A DNA stretch of 64,000 nucleotides from Eucommia ulmoides (Eukaryota; Streptophyta; Magnoliopsida; Garryales; Eucommiaceae). The position numbers and the translations under genes were made by a program. Of this stretch, positions 1 through 9,880 are shown in pieces. How positions within the stretch are numbered: position 1 is the first letter of the stretch; every line of letters starts with the position of its first letter. A model generated the notes under the pieces. It saw nothing but the letters and a program-made list of their open reading frames with translations. It ran no database searches and had not been told where the DNA came from. The DNA lies in assembly GCA_016647705.1 (NCBI GenBank), contig JAENRU010000185.1, positions 62,001-126,000 on the forward strand, in the 5' to 3' direction.

Positions 1-1481
1 TTTGGTCTTATCCCCGATTTTAACATCATCGAGAATGTCTCAAGCGCCTCATTTCCATACCCGTTTATCCCATACCCATTTATCATTGAACTCCAACAAA
101 TAAGATCTTTGTTAGAAATTTTGTCGAAAATTGATTTTCCTTGTCTAATTCTTCCGAATTTGCAGTACAAATCAATCAAAGCCGATGCCAAGAATTCGTT
201 TGAGGAATAACCAGATTTCATTACATGAGCGTGTATGCTTTCCCCGATATCTTGTTTAGAACCCGAAGAACAAGCTCTTAACAAACCAACAAAAGTTATT
301 TCATTAGGTTTCTCGTTTGCCATTTTCATTTTTTCAAATGTATCAAAAGCACCTTGAAAATCTCCACTTTGAGCATGAGCCGAGATCATTGCAGTCCAAG
401 CAATGAGATCTTTTTTAGGGAGATGATCAAATAGAACCCTAGCCAATTCAACTTCACCAAATTTAGAGTACATTTGGAGAAGTGAAGTCACTATTGAAAG
501 AGAATATAAAAGTCCGCATTTTAGAAGAATAGCATGAAATCCCAATCCAAAATCATGCTTTTCGGCTTGATTAGAAGCTTCGATTACTACCATGATGATG
601 TATTCATCCAATTCAAACCCTAAAAAACGCATTTTGGAGAACAAATTCATAGCTTTTTGTGGGTTTTTGTTTTCAATGCACCCACGAATCACAGTCCTCC
701 AGGAGATGAGATCTTTATTCGGGATTCCATCGAAAATTCGAATAGAGGAGTTAAGATTTCTACACTTTGCATACATATCTAAAAGTGAGTTTTGAACATT
801 GGTGTGATAATAAAACACCCTTTTGATAGAGAAACAATGTACCTGTCTTCCAAATTCGAAAGCCATAAGATTGGCGCAAGCCGGAAGTATGCTGACAATG
901 CTCACATTGTTTGGTTCCAAACCATGGAATTGCATCTCTCTGAAGAAATCAAAGGCCTCAATGGGCATTCGGTTTTTCACGCAAACCGAAATCATTGCAC
1001 TCCATAACACTAAATCTCTGTTTGGCATTTCATCGAACAGTTTGCGTGCAATTTTCATATCCCAAAGAGAGTAGACGCCGAGAAGAGCTGTAACAACTGG
1101 AGTTTCTGATTCGAACCCCATTTTAATCACTAACCCTTGAATTTCTTGAGATAAATGTTGTGATTCCAGTGCGCCGGCACAACAAATGACGCTCAAAATC
1201 GTCACGTAGTTCGGCCTGTGCTCACTCATGAGCATCCTCTTGAACAGCCCAATGGCGTCTTCGGGCTTCTCACTCCTTGCCAAGCTGGAGATTTTCGCCG
1301 TCCAAGATATTACGTTGACATTGTCGCTTTCGGCCAATGATCCGATTGGATCCTCCTCAAAATACAAAGGATTAGTGTTTAGAGAACTGTATGGTAGTCT
1401 ATAAATGGAGTTTCGCGCAAAAGGGTGTCGTTTGGTAATTTCGACGAACACCTTGGCTGCATTACCGGAAATCGTATACAT
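1..1481 (-). CDS. PLS-type pentatricopeptide repeat (PPR) protein, partial
   Basis: Reading the minus strand from the ATG at 1481-1479, the frame stays open for 493 codons to the window edge, so the C-terminal part and stop lie outside. An in-frame TGA sits six bases upstream of the ATG, which supports this start. There are no introns, as is usual for plant PPR genes. At least five PPR cycles are visible, each beginning with a phrase like DLVLWSAMISVCVKN, DLISWRTVIRGCIEN, DLIAWTAMISAHAQSG or DLICWSSMINGYGING, followed by an 'EAFDFFREMQ'-type helix and 'GLEPNNVSI'. The alternating spacing is that of the PLS subclass, whose members bind single-stranded organelle RNA and often guide C-to-U editing. 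Whether an E or DYW tail follows cannot be seen. The basic N-terminus (KRHPFARNSIYR) could be a mitochondrial or plastid presequence; this is inference. Confidence 0.93.
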   Translation of the reverse strand, partial: MYTISGNAAKVFVEITKRHPFARNSIYRLPYSSLNTNPLYFEEDPIGSLAESDNVNVISWTAKISSLARSEKPEDAIGLFKRMLMSEHRPNYVTILSVICCAGALESQHLSQEIQGLVIKMGFESETPVVTALLGVYSLWDMKIARKLFDEMPNRDLVLWSAMISVCVKNRMPIEAFDFFREMQFHGLEPNNVSIVSILPACANLMAFEFGRQVHCFSIKRVFYYHTNVQNSLLDMYAKCRNLNSSIRIFDGIPNKDLISWRTVIRGCIENKNPQKAMNLFSKMRFLGFELDEYIIMVVIEASNQAEKHDFGLGFHAILLKCGLLYSLSIVTSLLQMYSKFGEVELARVLFDHLPKKDLIAWTAMISAHAQSGDFQGAFDTFEKMKMANEKPNEITFVGLLRACSSGSKQDIGESIHAHVMKSGYSSNEFLASALIDLYCKFGRIRQGKSIFDKISNKDLICWSSMINGYGINGYGNEALETFSMMLKSGIRP

Positions 1482-1614
1482 GAATCACCGCCACCCCCGC
1501 TATAATTCAAATACATAAACTCTTGCGAAGATTGAGTCAGTAATGGAGCGAAACCGGAGACTACCGCCGTAATTTAAAATTGGAAAATGGGTCAAAAAGT
1601 TGTTAGAATTTCAC

Positions 1615-2160
1615 TTTTATTTTAGTCCCACGTTACAGGAATTATAAGAATATTACAAGAATTATAGAGAACCTTTTAGTGAGTACATTCTATTTTTATA
1701 ATGAATTTTTTTACGTGTAATTAATGTTAGTTACAATTTCATAATTATTATTTTTCACACATATTTGGACATTTTTAATTACATGTGCTTATATAATATT
1801 AGTTACATATTACAATTACATATATATGTGTAATATTTTGTGACGTTACTGAAAAAATATCAAACTTTTTAATTACGTATCAGAAAAATATAACTAAAAA
1901 GTTACATATTATTGAAACATGTAACTGAAAAATATCAAATTTTTTAATTACATATTAGAGACATGTATCTAAAAAGTTATATATTATTGGAATATGTAAC
2001 TGAAAAAAAATAAAAAAAATTAGTTACCTGTAACTAATGCAGTAATATTACACAAAAAGTAGTTACATGTAACTAGCGCATGACTATTACATGAATAAGG
2101 CTCCCGCCTTTTTAAAATAGATGAGACTAAATCAAAAAAATTTACCGTATGTAGGACTTT
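1615..2160. repeat. Dispersed repeat rich in TTACATGTAAC motifs, copy 1
   Basis: This AT-rich block opens with a 'TTTAGTCCCACGTTACAGG' phrase and closes with 'CCCGCCTTTTTAAA'. In between it is filled with variants of the palindromic word TTACATGTAA and with 'ATTAGTTACA'. The same opening, filling and closing words occur in the same order at about 8350-8860, so this is an interspersed repeat family. A looser relative lies at about 48100-48440. No coding capacity is seen. Confidence 0.6.
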
Positions 2161-2404
2161 TGACCAATTAGAACTTAAATAGATGATCTCTCATCGATTG
2201 TCTTTTTAAATAATGTACCTCAAGCGACGTGTTGGTTTCGAGAATTCCAATTTTATAATTACACAGTAACCCATAATATTTGAGTGCAGTTGCACTTAGA
2301 TTCATATTCTTTTCCCATTTTTTTGGCACAAAATGAGGAGACAAAAGACCGCGGAAGCCTATCAAAGACCTCCGGTTTTATCTCCGAAAATAAAATATTA
2401 GTCA

Positions 2405-3100
2405 CTATTAAAGGGGGGTTGCACAAAATTTAAATTCTTCCTTGGATCCATATCCTTCGTAGGCGAGGAAATTGACATATTTGTTGTTCTCACGATTAAC
2501 TAATTGGATCTTAAAATTGTGCTCCAACATTATCTGTTTGCAATCGTCAATCCACAACTTGAACTTGTGATTAACTGCGCAGTCTTCTTGGATCAGTTTC
2601 ATCACCTCCACCACATCTGTTTTTATGATGATCCTTGGATTTCCTTTATTAACCGCCACCGAAAGATCTTTATGCACTCCTCTAATTTCTGCTTCCAGAC
2701 TGCAATAGTTCAGAAGGAAGCCCCAATATCTAAATCTCCCAAATAATTGTAACAAATATATAAAAAAAAGATGGATTGGAAAACTTCCCTATCAAGTTGG
2801 TCTTCATCCAGCTAAGAATGTTTGTGTCATGAAGTTGTCTGAGATGCTCGGGAGACAACCATATTTTTCCGCTAATCTACATGTCCTCAGTATATGATTA
2901 GTAGTTTCCCTAACATCATTACACCTCTGGCACTTGACCAATACATCATTAGACCCTAGCATCATTACACCTCTGGCACTTGACCAATACATCATTAGAC
3001 TATTCTGCTCTTAAACTGTTGGACATAAGTCGCCCATGGAACATTAGCTAGACAAAATATTTGAAGTTATGTGGCACTTTCATCTTCCAAATCCAGTTTC
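2405..3100 (-). mobile_element. Decayed LINE (non-LTR retrotransposon) 3' remnant: zf-RVT then RNase H-like
   Basis: On the minus strand, 2995-2804 encodes a cysteine/histidine motif (CQRCNDVRETTNHILRTC) typical of the zf-RVT zinc-binding domain of plant LINE reverse transcriptases. Downstream, 2735-2408 encodes an RNase H-like stretch (AEIRGVHKDLSVAVNKG, then IIIKTDVVEVMKLIQED) typical of the RVT_3 domain that ends these proteins. The order is the family order, but the frames are broken and no reverse transcriptase core is present, so this is a truncated dead copy. A 46-bp unit is tandemly duplicated inside the zinc-finger segment (2914-2959 and 2960-3001). Confidence 0.72.
2914..3001. repeat. 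46-bp tandem duplication
   Basis: The word CATCATTACACCTCTGGCAC starts at 2914 and again at 2960, giving a period of 46 bp across almost two full units. It lies inside the LINE zinc-finger remnant. The two units look almost identical by eye, so the duplication appears younger than the decay of the LINE. Confidence 0.85.
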
Positions 3101-3102
3101 AT

Positions 3103-3681
3103 CTCATGGTATTATTCGGTTCTCCTTTTTTATTATCAAAATTATAAGCAGATCTAGGAAAGAAGAGTCCCCGTTGTTCTAAGGTCTAGACCGCCACATC
3201 TTCTTGGAAGAATAAGGTAGGATTTATTTCAAGAATTTATGTCTTAATGTTATCATTGTTATCATTTTTTTTTTTCAAGAATACGAAAATTGTTGTCATT
3301 GTCTTTTAATATTTGTATGCTAGTCTTAAATAATTATTTTTGTGATTAGCTGGCCTAACCCATTCTGGCTCTAACCCAAATAGATATTTACATTAGGTAA
3401 ATCTTATTTTAGCTCATGAATAATGTTTTGTCTGATAAAATTTAAGAGTTGTATTCCAACCATTTTAATCAAATGAATTAGATGTCAATATGTTGATTGT
3501 TCGGCTAAACAATCATTTACTCTAGTGGGTTGGAGTAGATAGCATAGATGTTAATTAGGCAAATCAATGATTAAAAATTTCTACAAATTTTTAGCTAAGC
3601 TTTAAACTTTAGATAAAAATGGTTCTTGAGATATCTATCAGGTAAAATAGTTAGAGTAATGACTATTGGATTAGAACTTAA
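3103..3681. other. AT-rich intergenic stretch, nothing recognised
   Basis: I see no long ORF, RNA gene or clear repeat border here. It separates the LINE remnant from the first long-TIR element and has the base composition of ordinary plant intergenic DNA. Confidence 0.5.
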
Positions 3682-4506
3682 GGGCTTGTTTGGTTACCGT
3701 TTCGTGCACATCCCATGCAGTGGGATGAGATGAAATGAGATGATAAATTTGTTTCCTTCTTAGGAACACAATCGCGTTTGGTAACGACAATTTTTTTTGG
3801 AATTTGAGAACATAATCGCGTTTGGTAACGATTTTATCCAAGAAATCAAGAACGAACCCTAAACCACAATCAAGAAATCATCAAGTAATCAAATCCTAAA
3901 CTCCAATCAAACTTGAAATCGAAATCGAACCCTAAACTCCAATCGAAATCGAAATCAGGAAGTATAACCTGTCTTTTACCGTATTTTGATTTCGAGTTTC
4001 GAAATTGAAACCTTAAGCAGACGACGAAGATGAGAACGACAACGAGGATAAGACAATGTTGACGAACACGGTTGAAAAAGAAGAAGGACAGAGGAGGATA
4101 ACGAATCAGAGGAGGACAGAGGATGCGAAGAACACGCTTGAAGAAGAAGTAGATGAAGACGATGGAGAAGGAGCAGACGAAGACGACGAAGGCGATGGCG
4201 GATGGAGAAGAAGCAGACGAAGGTGATGGAGGATGGCGACGAAGGCGACAAAGGTGATGGAGGATGGCGACGAAGGTGATGGAGCAGACGAACATGAAGC
4301 CGTGCCTTTTTTTGGTTGGGAATGGGATGAGAATTATGAGAAACAATTTTTTTTTCACTTTTTAAAAAAAAGTGAAAATGATTCTTGATTTTGAGATGTG
4401 AATGAAAACGAAAATAGATTTACCAAATGCTATACCCATAGAGAAATCTAAAAAATCTAGGAATGGGATGAGAATTTTGGGATGGGAACAGTTACCAAAC
4501 GGGGCC
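3682..4506. mobile_element. Long-TIR PIF/Harbinger-like nonautonomous element, copy 1
   Basis: The left end GGGCTTGTTTGG and the right end CCAAACGGGGCC form terminal inverted repeats. They are flanked by identical TAA trinucleotides (3679-3681 and 4507-4509), the TSD expected for PIF/Harbinger or Tourist elements. Subterminal words such as 'GCGTTTGGTAACGA' recur inside. The interior is a GA/GAC-rich purine stretch (about 4000-4300) that opens long frames on the minus strand, but these are low-complexity and do not resemble a transposase. The element is 825 bp long, which is large for a MITE. Confidence 0.78.
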
Positions 4507-4684
4507 TAAATTTTTAAGTTTGTTTAGCCAAAATAGCAATTACATATTTAACTCATGAGATTATTAATTACACTTGTCTTATGAATAAGCACTTGGGATT
4601 TTATCTTTATTTTATACATTGATGTAGTTTAAATAAATTTATTTTGAATTTTATCTTAATTTTGGATATTGGTGTAGTTGCTTA

Positions 4685-5301
4685 GGTCCCGTTTGGTAAC
4701 CGTTTCCATTCTAGAAATTCTCATCCCATTTCCAGATTTTTGGGAATTCTGTTTGGGAATAGCGTTTGGTAATTTTTGTTTCCGTTTCCATTTCATTCCT
4801 ATTTGAGAATTGTGCCCACTTTTTTCTTAAGAAATGATAAACAAAAAAAAATTATTTTTCATTATTCCCATTCTATTCCCAAAACACGCGGTCACTGTTC
4901 ATCCGCCGGCCGATCACCGTCTACCGCCGCCGGTCACCGTCCGGCCGAAAAAAATTCCTGCCACTTCCGGCCGCTGGCCACTGTCACCACCCGCCACCGC
5001 TGTCCGACCGTCGCCGGCGCAGGCGACACCGCTTGAGCCAGAACTACCGCCGTCCGCCGGTGTCGGAGTACCGCAGGCCGCCCGGCGACGGCACCACTGC
5101 CGTCCGGCCAAAACAGAAAGAAAAAAATAAATAAAAAAAAAAAATTAGGATAAAATCGTTACCAAACACAATTCTCTTCCCAAAAAAAAAAAAAAAATAT
5201 CGTTACCAAACGTGATTCTACTTCCAAGAAGAAAACAAAATTCTCATCTCATTCCCATCCCATTATTTGAATGGAAACAGAAATGGTTACCAAACGCCAC
5301 C
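4685..5301. mobile_element. Long-TIR PIF/Harbinger-like nonautonomous element, copy 2
   Basis: The left terminus GGTCCCGTTTGG and right terminus CCAAACGCCACC are flanked by perfect TTA repeats (4682-4684 and 5302-5304). The subterminal zones repeat 'GTTTGGTAA' and its complement several times. The core (about 4890-5110) is strikingly GC-rich, full of CCGCCG and GGCCG, in AT-rich surroundings. It matches the core of the element at 20903-21458 in opposite orientation: both can be read as 'HPPADHR' followed by proline-rich sequence. I consider the core non-coding or captured sequence, not a gene. Confidence 0.82.
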
Positions 5302-5304
5302 TTA

Positions 5305-6828
5305 ATTAACGTCTAATTTTGATTTTTATGGATTTTAATTGTTGACATTAAAAAATAAATAATAGAAATTGAAATTGATTGGAACTTAATTAAAATAAAT
5401 AAAAATTGACCCTTGCTCGCACAAACTTATAAGTCTGGAAGAACAATATTTTCACGAACCCATAACTATAAGTCTATAAGAATCAACATCCTATGGAGTT
5501 ATAGGTCTACAAATTGTAGGATGTTGAGAACTTATAAATTCGAACAAATGCATTAAGTTCGAACTTATAGTCCATATGAATCGCGATTTCAAGGATTTCA
5601 AGATGGCGAAAAATTGAAAAAAGTTACCAAAAATAACTTTGAAAACTCACCATTGAGTTTTTTGGCTATTTACTACGCGTGACTTCTTCGAATTTATATA
5701 AAATTTGTCCAAATATGAAAAAAACAGTTGGTAGGGTTTGTGTTGGAGATGGATGTTGAAGGTTAAAGCATTTTTGTTAAATGAGGAGGGAAGAAAAGGG
5801 TTTGGAAGGAGAGAAGAAGAGATTTAGAGCGAGGGAAGAAATTTTTAAGATTGTGTAAATAGGTTAAAAATGTTACAAATTTTAGGGTATTTTATAATGG
5901 GTCCCAAGGCCCGTTATTAATTCATTCTTATGTTCATGCAGCAGCTATTTAAGTTTAGATAAAAATTCCATTGACATACGATAAAATAACATTTGCATCC
6001 TCTCATTCATTATATTGTTGTTGACATTGTTGCGGTACAATAACATTTGTATATCCCATTTATTATGTTGCTATTAACATTGTTAGAGGACAACAACATT
6101 TGTATCTTCCATTTATCATGTTGCGGTTGATGTAGTGAAAGAATATGTACTTGAATTTATCTTAAATAATAATTGTATAGGTAGTGTTTTCTTAATATGG
6201 GTTTGCAAGTAGTAATTCATTTTAATTTTAATAGTAAAAGTGGGGGGTTTGTCTAATTTTTACTAAATTTTATAATTTTTTTAAGAATTAATTAAAATTT
6301 ATTATTTTTTCAATTTTTTATTTGATAATTATCATGATAATTTTTCAGTTTTTATTTTATTTTTGTTTATTTTCACTTATTGTGTTTAATTATTCTTTTG
6401 TAAATTCTATATTTTTTAAACTATATAAAGGGGGTTAGATACTCTTTAAAACATATAGAAAAATATCCAAAGAGTTCTTCTTCTTATCAGTCTATATCTG
6501 TGTAGTATTTTCAAGGGTAATTCGATAAAAACGGTTCATTATTCTTCTAGTGGACGTGAACCCCAAGAAGATGTGCTTGTGAGCAATAGTTGTATATTAG
6601 AGTAGTCATTACTGTCAGAACTTTCACATAGGGAGGTAATCGTTATTTTAGGACAACAATTATTCGTGTGTTCTTAAACTCACATGTCAATTAATTTTTC
6701 ATAAAAATAGTCTTATTAGTAATTTTACAAATGGGTAAAATAGTAATATATTTATGAAAAATTATGAAAATATTACTAATTTAATAGTTTCTATCCAATT
6801 CTCTAATAAATATTGTTGTTGAACCAAA
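5305..6828. other. AT-rich gene-free stretch
   Basis: No coding exon, RNA gene or bounded element is recognised in this 1.5-kb segment. The strand between 6200 and 6440 is particularly A/T-rich. Confidence 0.5.
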
Positions 6829-6829
6829 T

Positions 6830-6966
6830 TGAAACGGACCACATGTGCAACATGTAGAACTCTAAGCACTTGTTGGGGGATAGTCACGCACCCGAACGAG
6901 ATTAGTCTCACATCCTGTGTGGGTGTGAAGACACTGTATATAAAAAAAAAAAAAAAAAAAAAAAAG
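6830..6966 (+). mobile_element. tRNA-derived SINE, 5'-truncated copy
   Basis: From about 6870 this matches the 3' body shared with the SINEs at 33372-33558 and 21850-22036: a 'TTGTTGGG' junction, then 'CCCGAACGAGATTAGTCT', then 'CCTGTGTGGGTGTG', ending in an A-rich tail of more than 20 A (6941-6965). The tRNA-like head with its A and B boxes is missing or unrecognisable, as expected for a truncated insertion. Confidence 0.7.
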
Positions 6967-7143
6967 AAAAGAAAAGAAGGAAATAGAACTGCACTTTTCC
7001 TTTCAAATTAGTCCCACATCTTTAAATTTTTCTCAGATTCCACCCTAAAGTTTTATCAATTCGTCGATCCCGCGTTTGGCAGACTTTCCCTCCTTTAACC
7101 TTTTCCCGCGCTCCCTCTCTCTGTCGCGCGCGCGCTGGTCGAT

Positions 7144-7428
7144 ATGAGTAAGGCCTTACAGGAAGCCATTGAAGAACTCCGAGAAGCTCTTACGGTATAA
7201 TTCATGGAGGTAATTTATGTTTCAGTCTATTTCATGCACAACAAATTACATATCCCTTTAGGTTGAAAGGGAATTCAACAATTTCAATCCAAATTTATGC
7301 AATTCTTAGTGCTGTTTGAACTTTGAAGCGTCGATTGATTATTTTGTGATTGCCGTAATAAATTGAAAAATTGAACGATTACACAGGTCGCCGGAGACCT
7401 AATCCGATTGAGCGTTCAGGGCAATTAA
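7144..7428 (+). CDS. Possible small two-exon ORF (30 codons), unknown function
   Basis: I do not recognise this protein. An ATG at 7144 opens a 17-codon segment (MSKALQEAIEELREALT) that ends at a GT donor (7195). An acceptor at 7385-7386 (ACACAG) could join it in phase to 13 more codons (VAGDLIRLSVQGN) and a TAA at 7426-7428. The predicted peptide would be a single amphipathic helix. The sequence upstream (7075-7140) is unusually CpG- and pyrimidine-rich (CTCCCTCTCTCTGTCGCGCG), like a plant core promoter and leader. It could instead be the first exon of a gene broken by later insertions; a TRIM lies about 450 bp downstream. Confidence is low because such a short ORF may arise by chance. Confidence 0.28.
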
Positions 7429-7875
7429 TCTGAAATTAGTTTTTTGTTAATCCGAAAACGGATCGTTTTGGTTAGGTTTGAACAGTTTACTTGAAATCAG
7501 CAGCAAACACTGATAAGAACTTCTGGAAATGAGTAATTTAGACTGCAGATGATTGATTTCAAAAGGATAATTTCCCAAAACATGAACTGTACTAAGAATT
7601 TTCATGCCTTCATTATTTAATTCCCGATTAGAAGGGTGTGATAGTTTATTGTGTTATTTGGATTTTCTAGAAGGTCAACCTCTCCTAAACACCCAATAGT
7701 CTATGAAGCTATTTCTATTTTGATATTTAGTATATAAGGTCATTAGTCAAACAAACCATGATTCCCTAGAAATTATTAGTAATAATGGGTTTAGTCTCAA
7801 TGTTCCCTAGCTACACCTTTCCAAAATTTTCTGGTGATATACTATGTTCATGTATGATTAATATAGAAGAATTAG

Positions 7876-8180
7876 GTTCTCTTGAATCTCTTTAGTTATC
7901 TCATCCCGAGCTATATATAATCCTCCTCTTTCAAGACGACTTTTGAGAGTGAGTTAGGCCCATTTTCTACATAGTATCAACGTTAGGCCTCTTGTCTAAT
8001 ATTGGGCCCTCCCGATATTTGTTCACACTGGTTTGTCAAAGTCCATCGTTTGCGTGAGGGGGCGTGTTAAATCTCATATCGCTTGTGTTATCTCATCCTG
8101 AGCTATATATAAACCTAGGGACGATCCCCCTTTTTCAAGGTGCCTTTTGAGGGTGAGTTAGACCCATTGGGGTTTCTACA
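7876..8180 (+). mobile_element. TRIM-type mini LTR retrotransposon, older copy
   Basis: The right LTR (8065-8180) begins TGTTAAATCTCATATCG and ends TTTCTACA. The left LTR (about 7876-7971) is degraded at its 5' end but ends in the same TTTCTACA. Directly after it comes TAGTATCAACGTTAGG, a decayed form of the initiator-Met tRNA primer binding site TGGTATCAGAGC. A purine tract (TGAGGGGGCG) stands just before the right LTR. There is no coding capacity. The same structure is better preserved at 26830-27176. I see no clear target-site duplication. Confidence 0.75.
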
Positions 8181-8349
8181 GATTCATTAGTATGCAAGTT
8201 CATCTTCATTATTGATCTTTACATATTGTTCCACGATTTTAAATTTTTTATTCCCATGAGCTCAAAAAATATCGTTCACAATCTTAAAATAGGGTTAAAA
8301 CGTTAAAAATTCAGATACAAATAATAAATTTAACGGAAAATCGACGATT

Positions 8350-8860
8350 AGTCCTATTTTTAGAGTGTAATCTATGATTAGTCCTTTCTTAGTATTAAGT
8401 TTTGATTTAGTCCTTTAATTTGAATTTCGCTTGAGTTTTAGTCACACATTACAGGAATTGTATGGACATTGCAGGAGTTTTATAGTGAATATTAATTACA
8501 TGTAACGAATATTAGTTACAATTTCATATTTTTTTATTTTTTTTACATATATCTGTGTATTTTTTGTTACATGTACTTATATAATATTCGTTACATGTTA
8601 CAATTACATATATCTGTGTAATATTTTGTGACATTTAACAAATATTGGATATAGAAATTAGTTTAATATTAGTTACATGTATATGTATACATTTAGTTAT
8701 CTGCAACTAATTACATGTATTTTGTATGATTTTTGTTACATGTAACAAAATTTTACACATAAAATTATTACATGTAACCGTGCGTGTACAAGGTTTCCGC
8801 CTTTTTAAATTAGGCGGGAGTAAAACTAAACTTTCTTCCGTCTTTGGGACCTTTCACTAA
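8350..8860. repeat. Dispersed repeat rich in TTACATGTAAC motifs, copy 2
   Basis: This is the second copy of the family described at 1615-2160. It runs from 'TTTTAGTCACACATTACAGG' through repeated 'TTACATGTAAC' and 'ATATCTGTGTAAT' words to 'CCGCCTTTTTAAATTAGGCG'. The two copies are colinear but clearly diverged. Confidence 0.6.
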
Positions 8861-8919
8861 TTAAGAGTGAAATATGGGCGTCCCACTGATTGCCCCCAAA
8901 TTTAATCTCTTAGCTCTTT

Positions 8920-8948
8920 TCTTGGGGGGGTGGGGGGGTGGGGGTGGT
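8920..8948 (+). repeat. G-rich run (G-quadruplex-capable)
   Basis: Four or more runs of five to seven G are separated by single T residues (GGGGGGGTGGGGGGGTGGGG). This satisfies the usual G-quadruplex spacing rule on the plus strand. It lies in non-coding DNA. Confidence 0.7.
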
Positions 8949-9399
8949 CCTTTTATTTTTTGATGTAGCTAACTATTTCAAATATTGAATATAAAGATTA
9001 TGCTACACAAGCCTTGTGATCCTCACAGTTTGTCGGTATCCTATTACTCAAAAAATTGTTCATGCAAAAACAATAAAAATAATTTATTTTTTTTCTATAT
9101 TTTTGCCAAGAGGTTGTGAATGTGATGGGACATATCTTGTAAATTTTGGGTAAAGAAAAATAATATATTGTACATCTAATTTGGCTCAAATTTATTATTC
9201 TAACTAAATTAAAATACTTTCAATTAGTATTTAATTGAGGAAAATTTCCATATTACATTGATGTCAGATTTGAAAATGGTAGATGATGGGCACTTTCGTC
9301 AAAAGGCAACAGGAAAATTATAGTAGTAGAGCAAGAAGATAATGGGGAGTGCCAATAGCTACATACTTTATGTATGTCTCTGTCTGTATGTCTATCTAT

Positions 9400-9721
9400 C
9401 TTTCTATATATATATATATATATATACAAGTGCAAATTGCTTTTCATTTTTTATTTGCAAATTGCTACCAATGAAGGGTATCTTAATTTTGACATTCCTG
9501 CTCTTCATTTTTTATTCGAAAATTGCTACCAATGAAGGGTATCTTAATTTTGATATTCCTCTCAAAATTCCTAGTGGAACTAGAGTATATGAATACATAT
9601 GCATACACCCACATATATATAATAATATATGTGTGTGAATGTGTGTGTGTGTGTATTTGCCCATAGATTTTACAATTTGAGAGTCAGAAACTTAACAGTG
9701 AAGGGTTTTTGCAAGCCCACG

Positions 9722-9775
<54 letters not shown>
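9400..9775. repeat. Dinucleotide microsatellites upstream of the dioxygenase gene
   Basis: There is a (TA)n run at 9404-9425, a (TG)n run at about 9630-9654 and a longer (TA)n run at 9732-9772. The last ends about 110 bp before the dioxygenase start codon and so sits in its promoter or leader. A 68-bp direct repeat also lies here ('AATTGCTACCAATGAAGGGT', at about 9462 and 9521). Confidence 0.8.
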
Positions 9776-9777
<2 letters not shown>

Positions 9778-9880
9778 TCTATTGTTCTCTAGGGAGAGTT
9801 GAATAAGAAGCACCTACCTTATAGCCTAACCTAGGTGGACAAACACCACCTTTTTTCTCTGTGTATTTTTTCTGAAGACA

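Noticed and set aside
4834..5130. Proline-rich frames on both strands in the GC-rich core at 4890-5110 (and its counterpart at 20955-21366)
   Set aside because: They occur within a transposon core in several frames at once, in low-complexity CCG-rich DNA, so they are not treated as genes.
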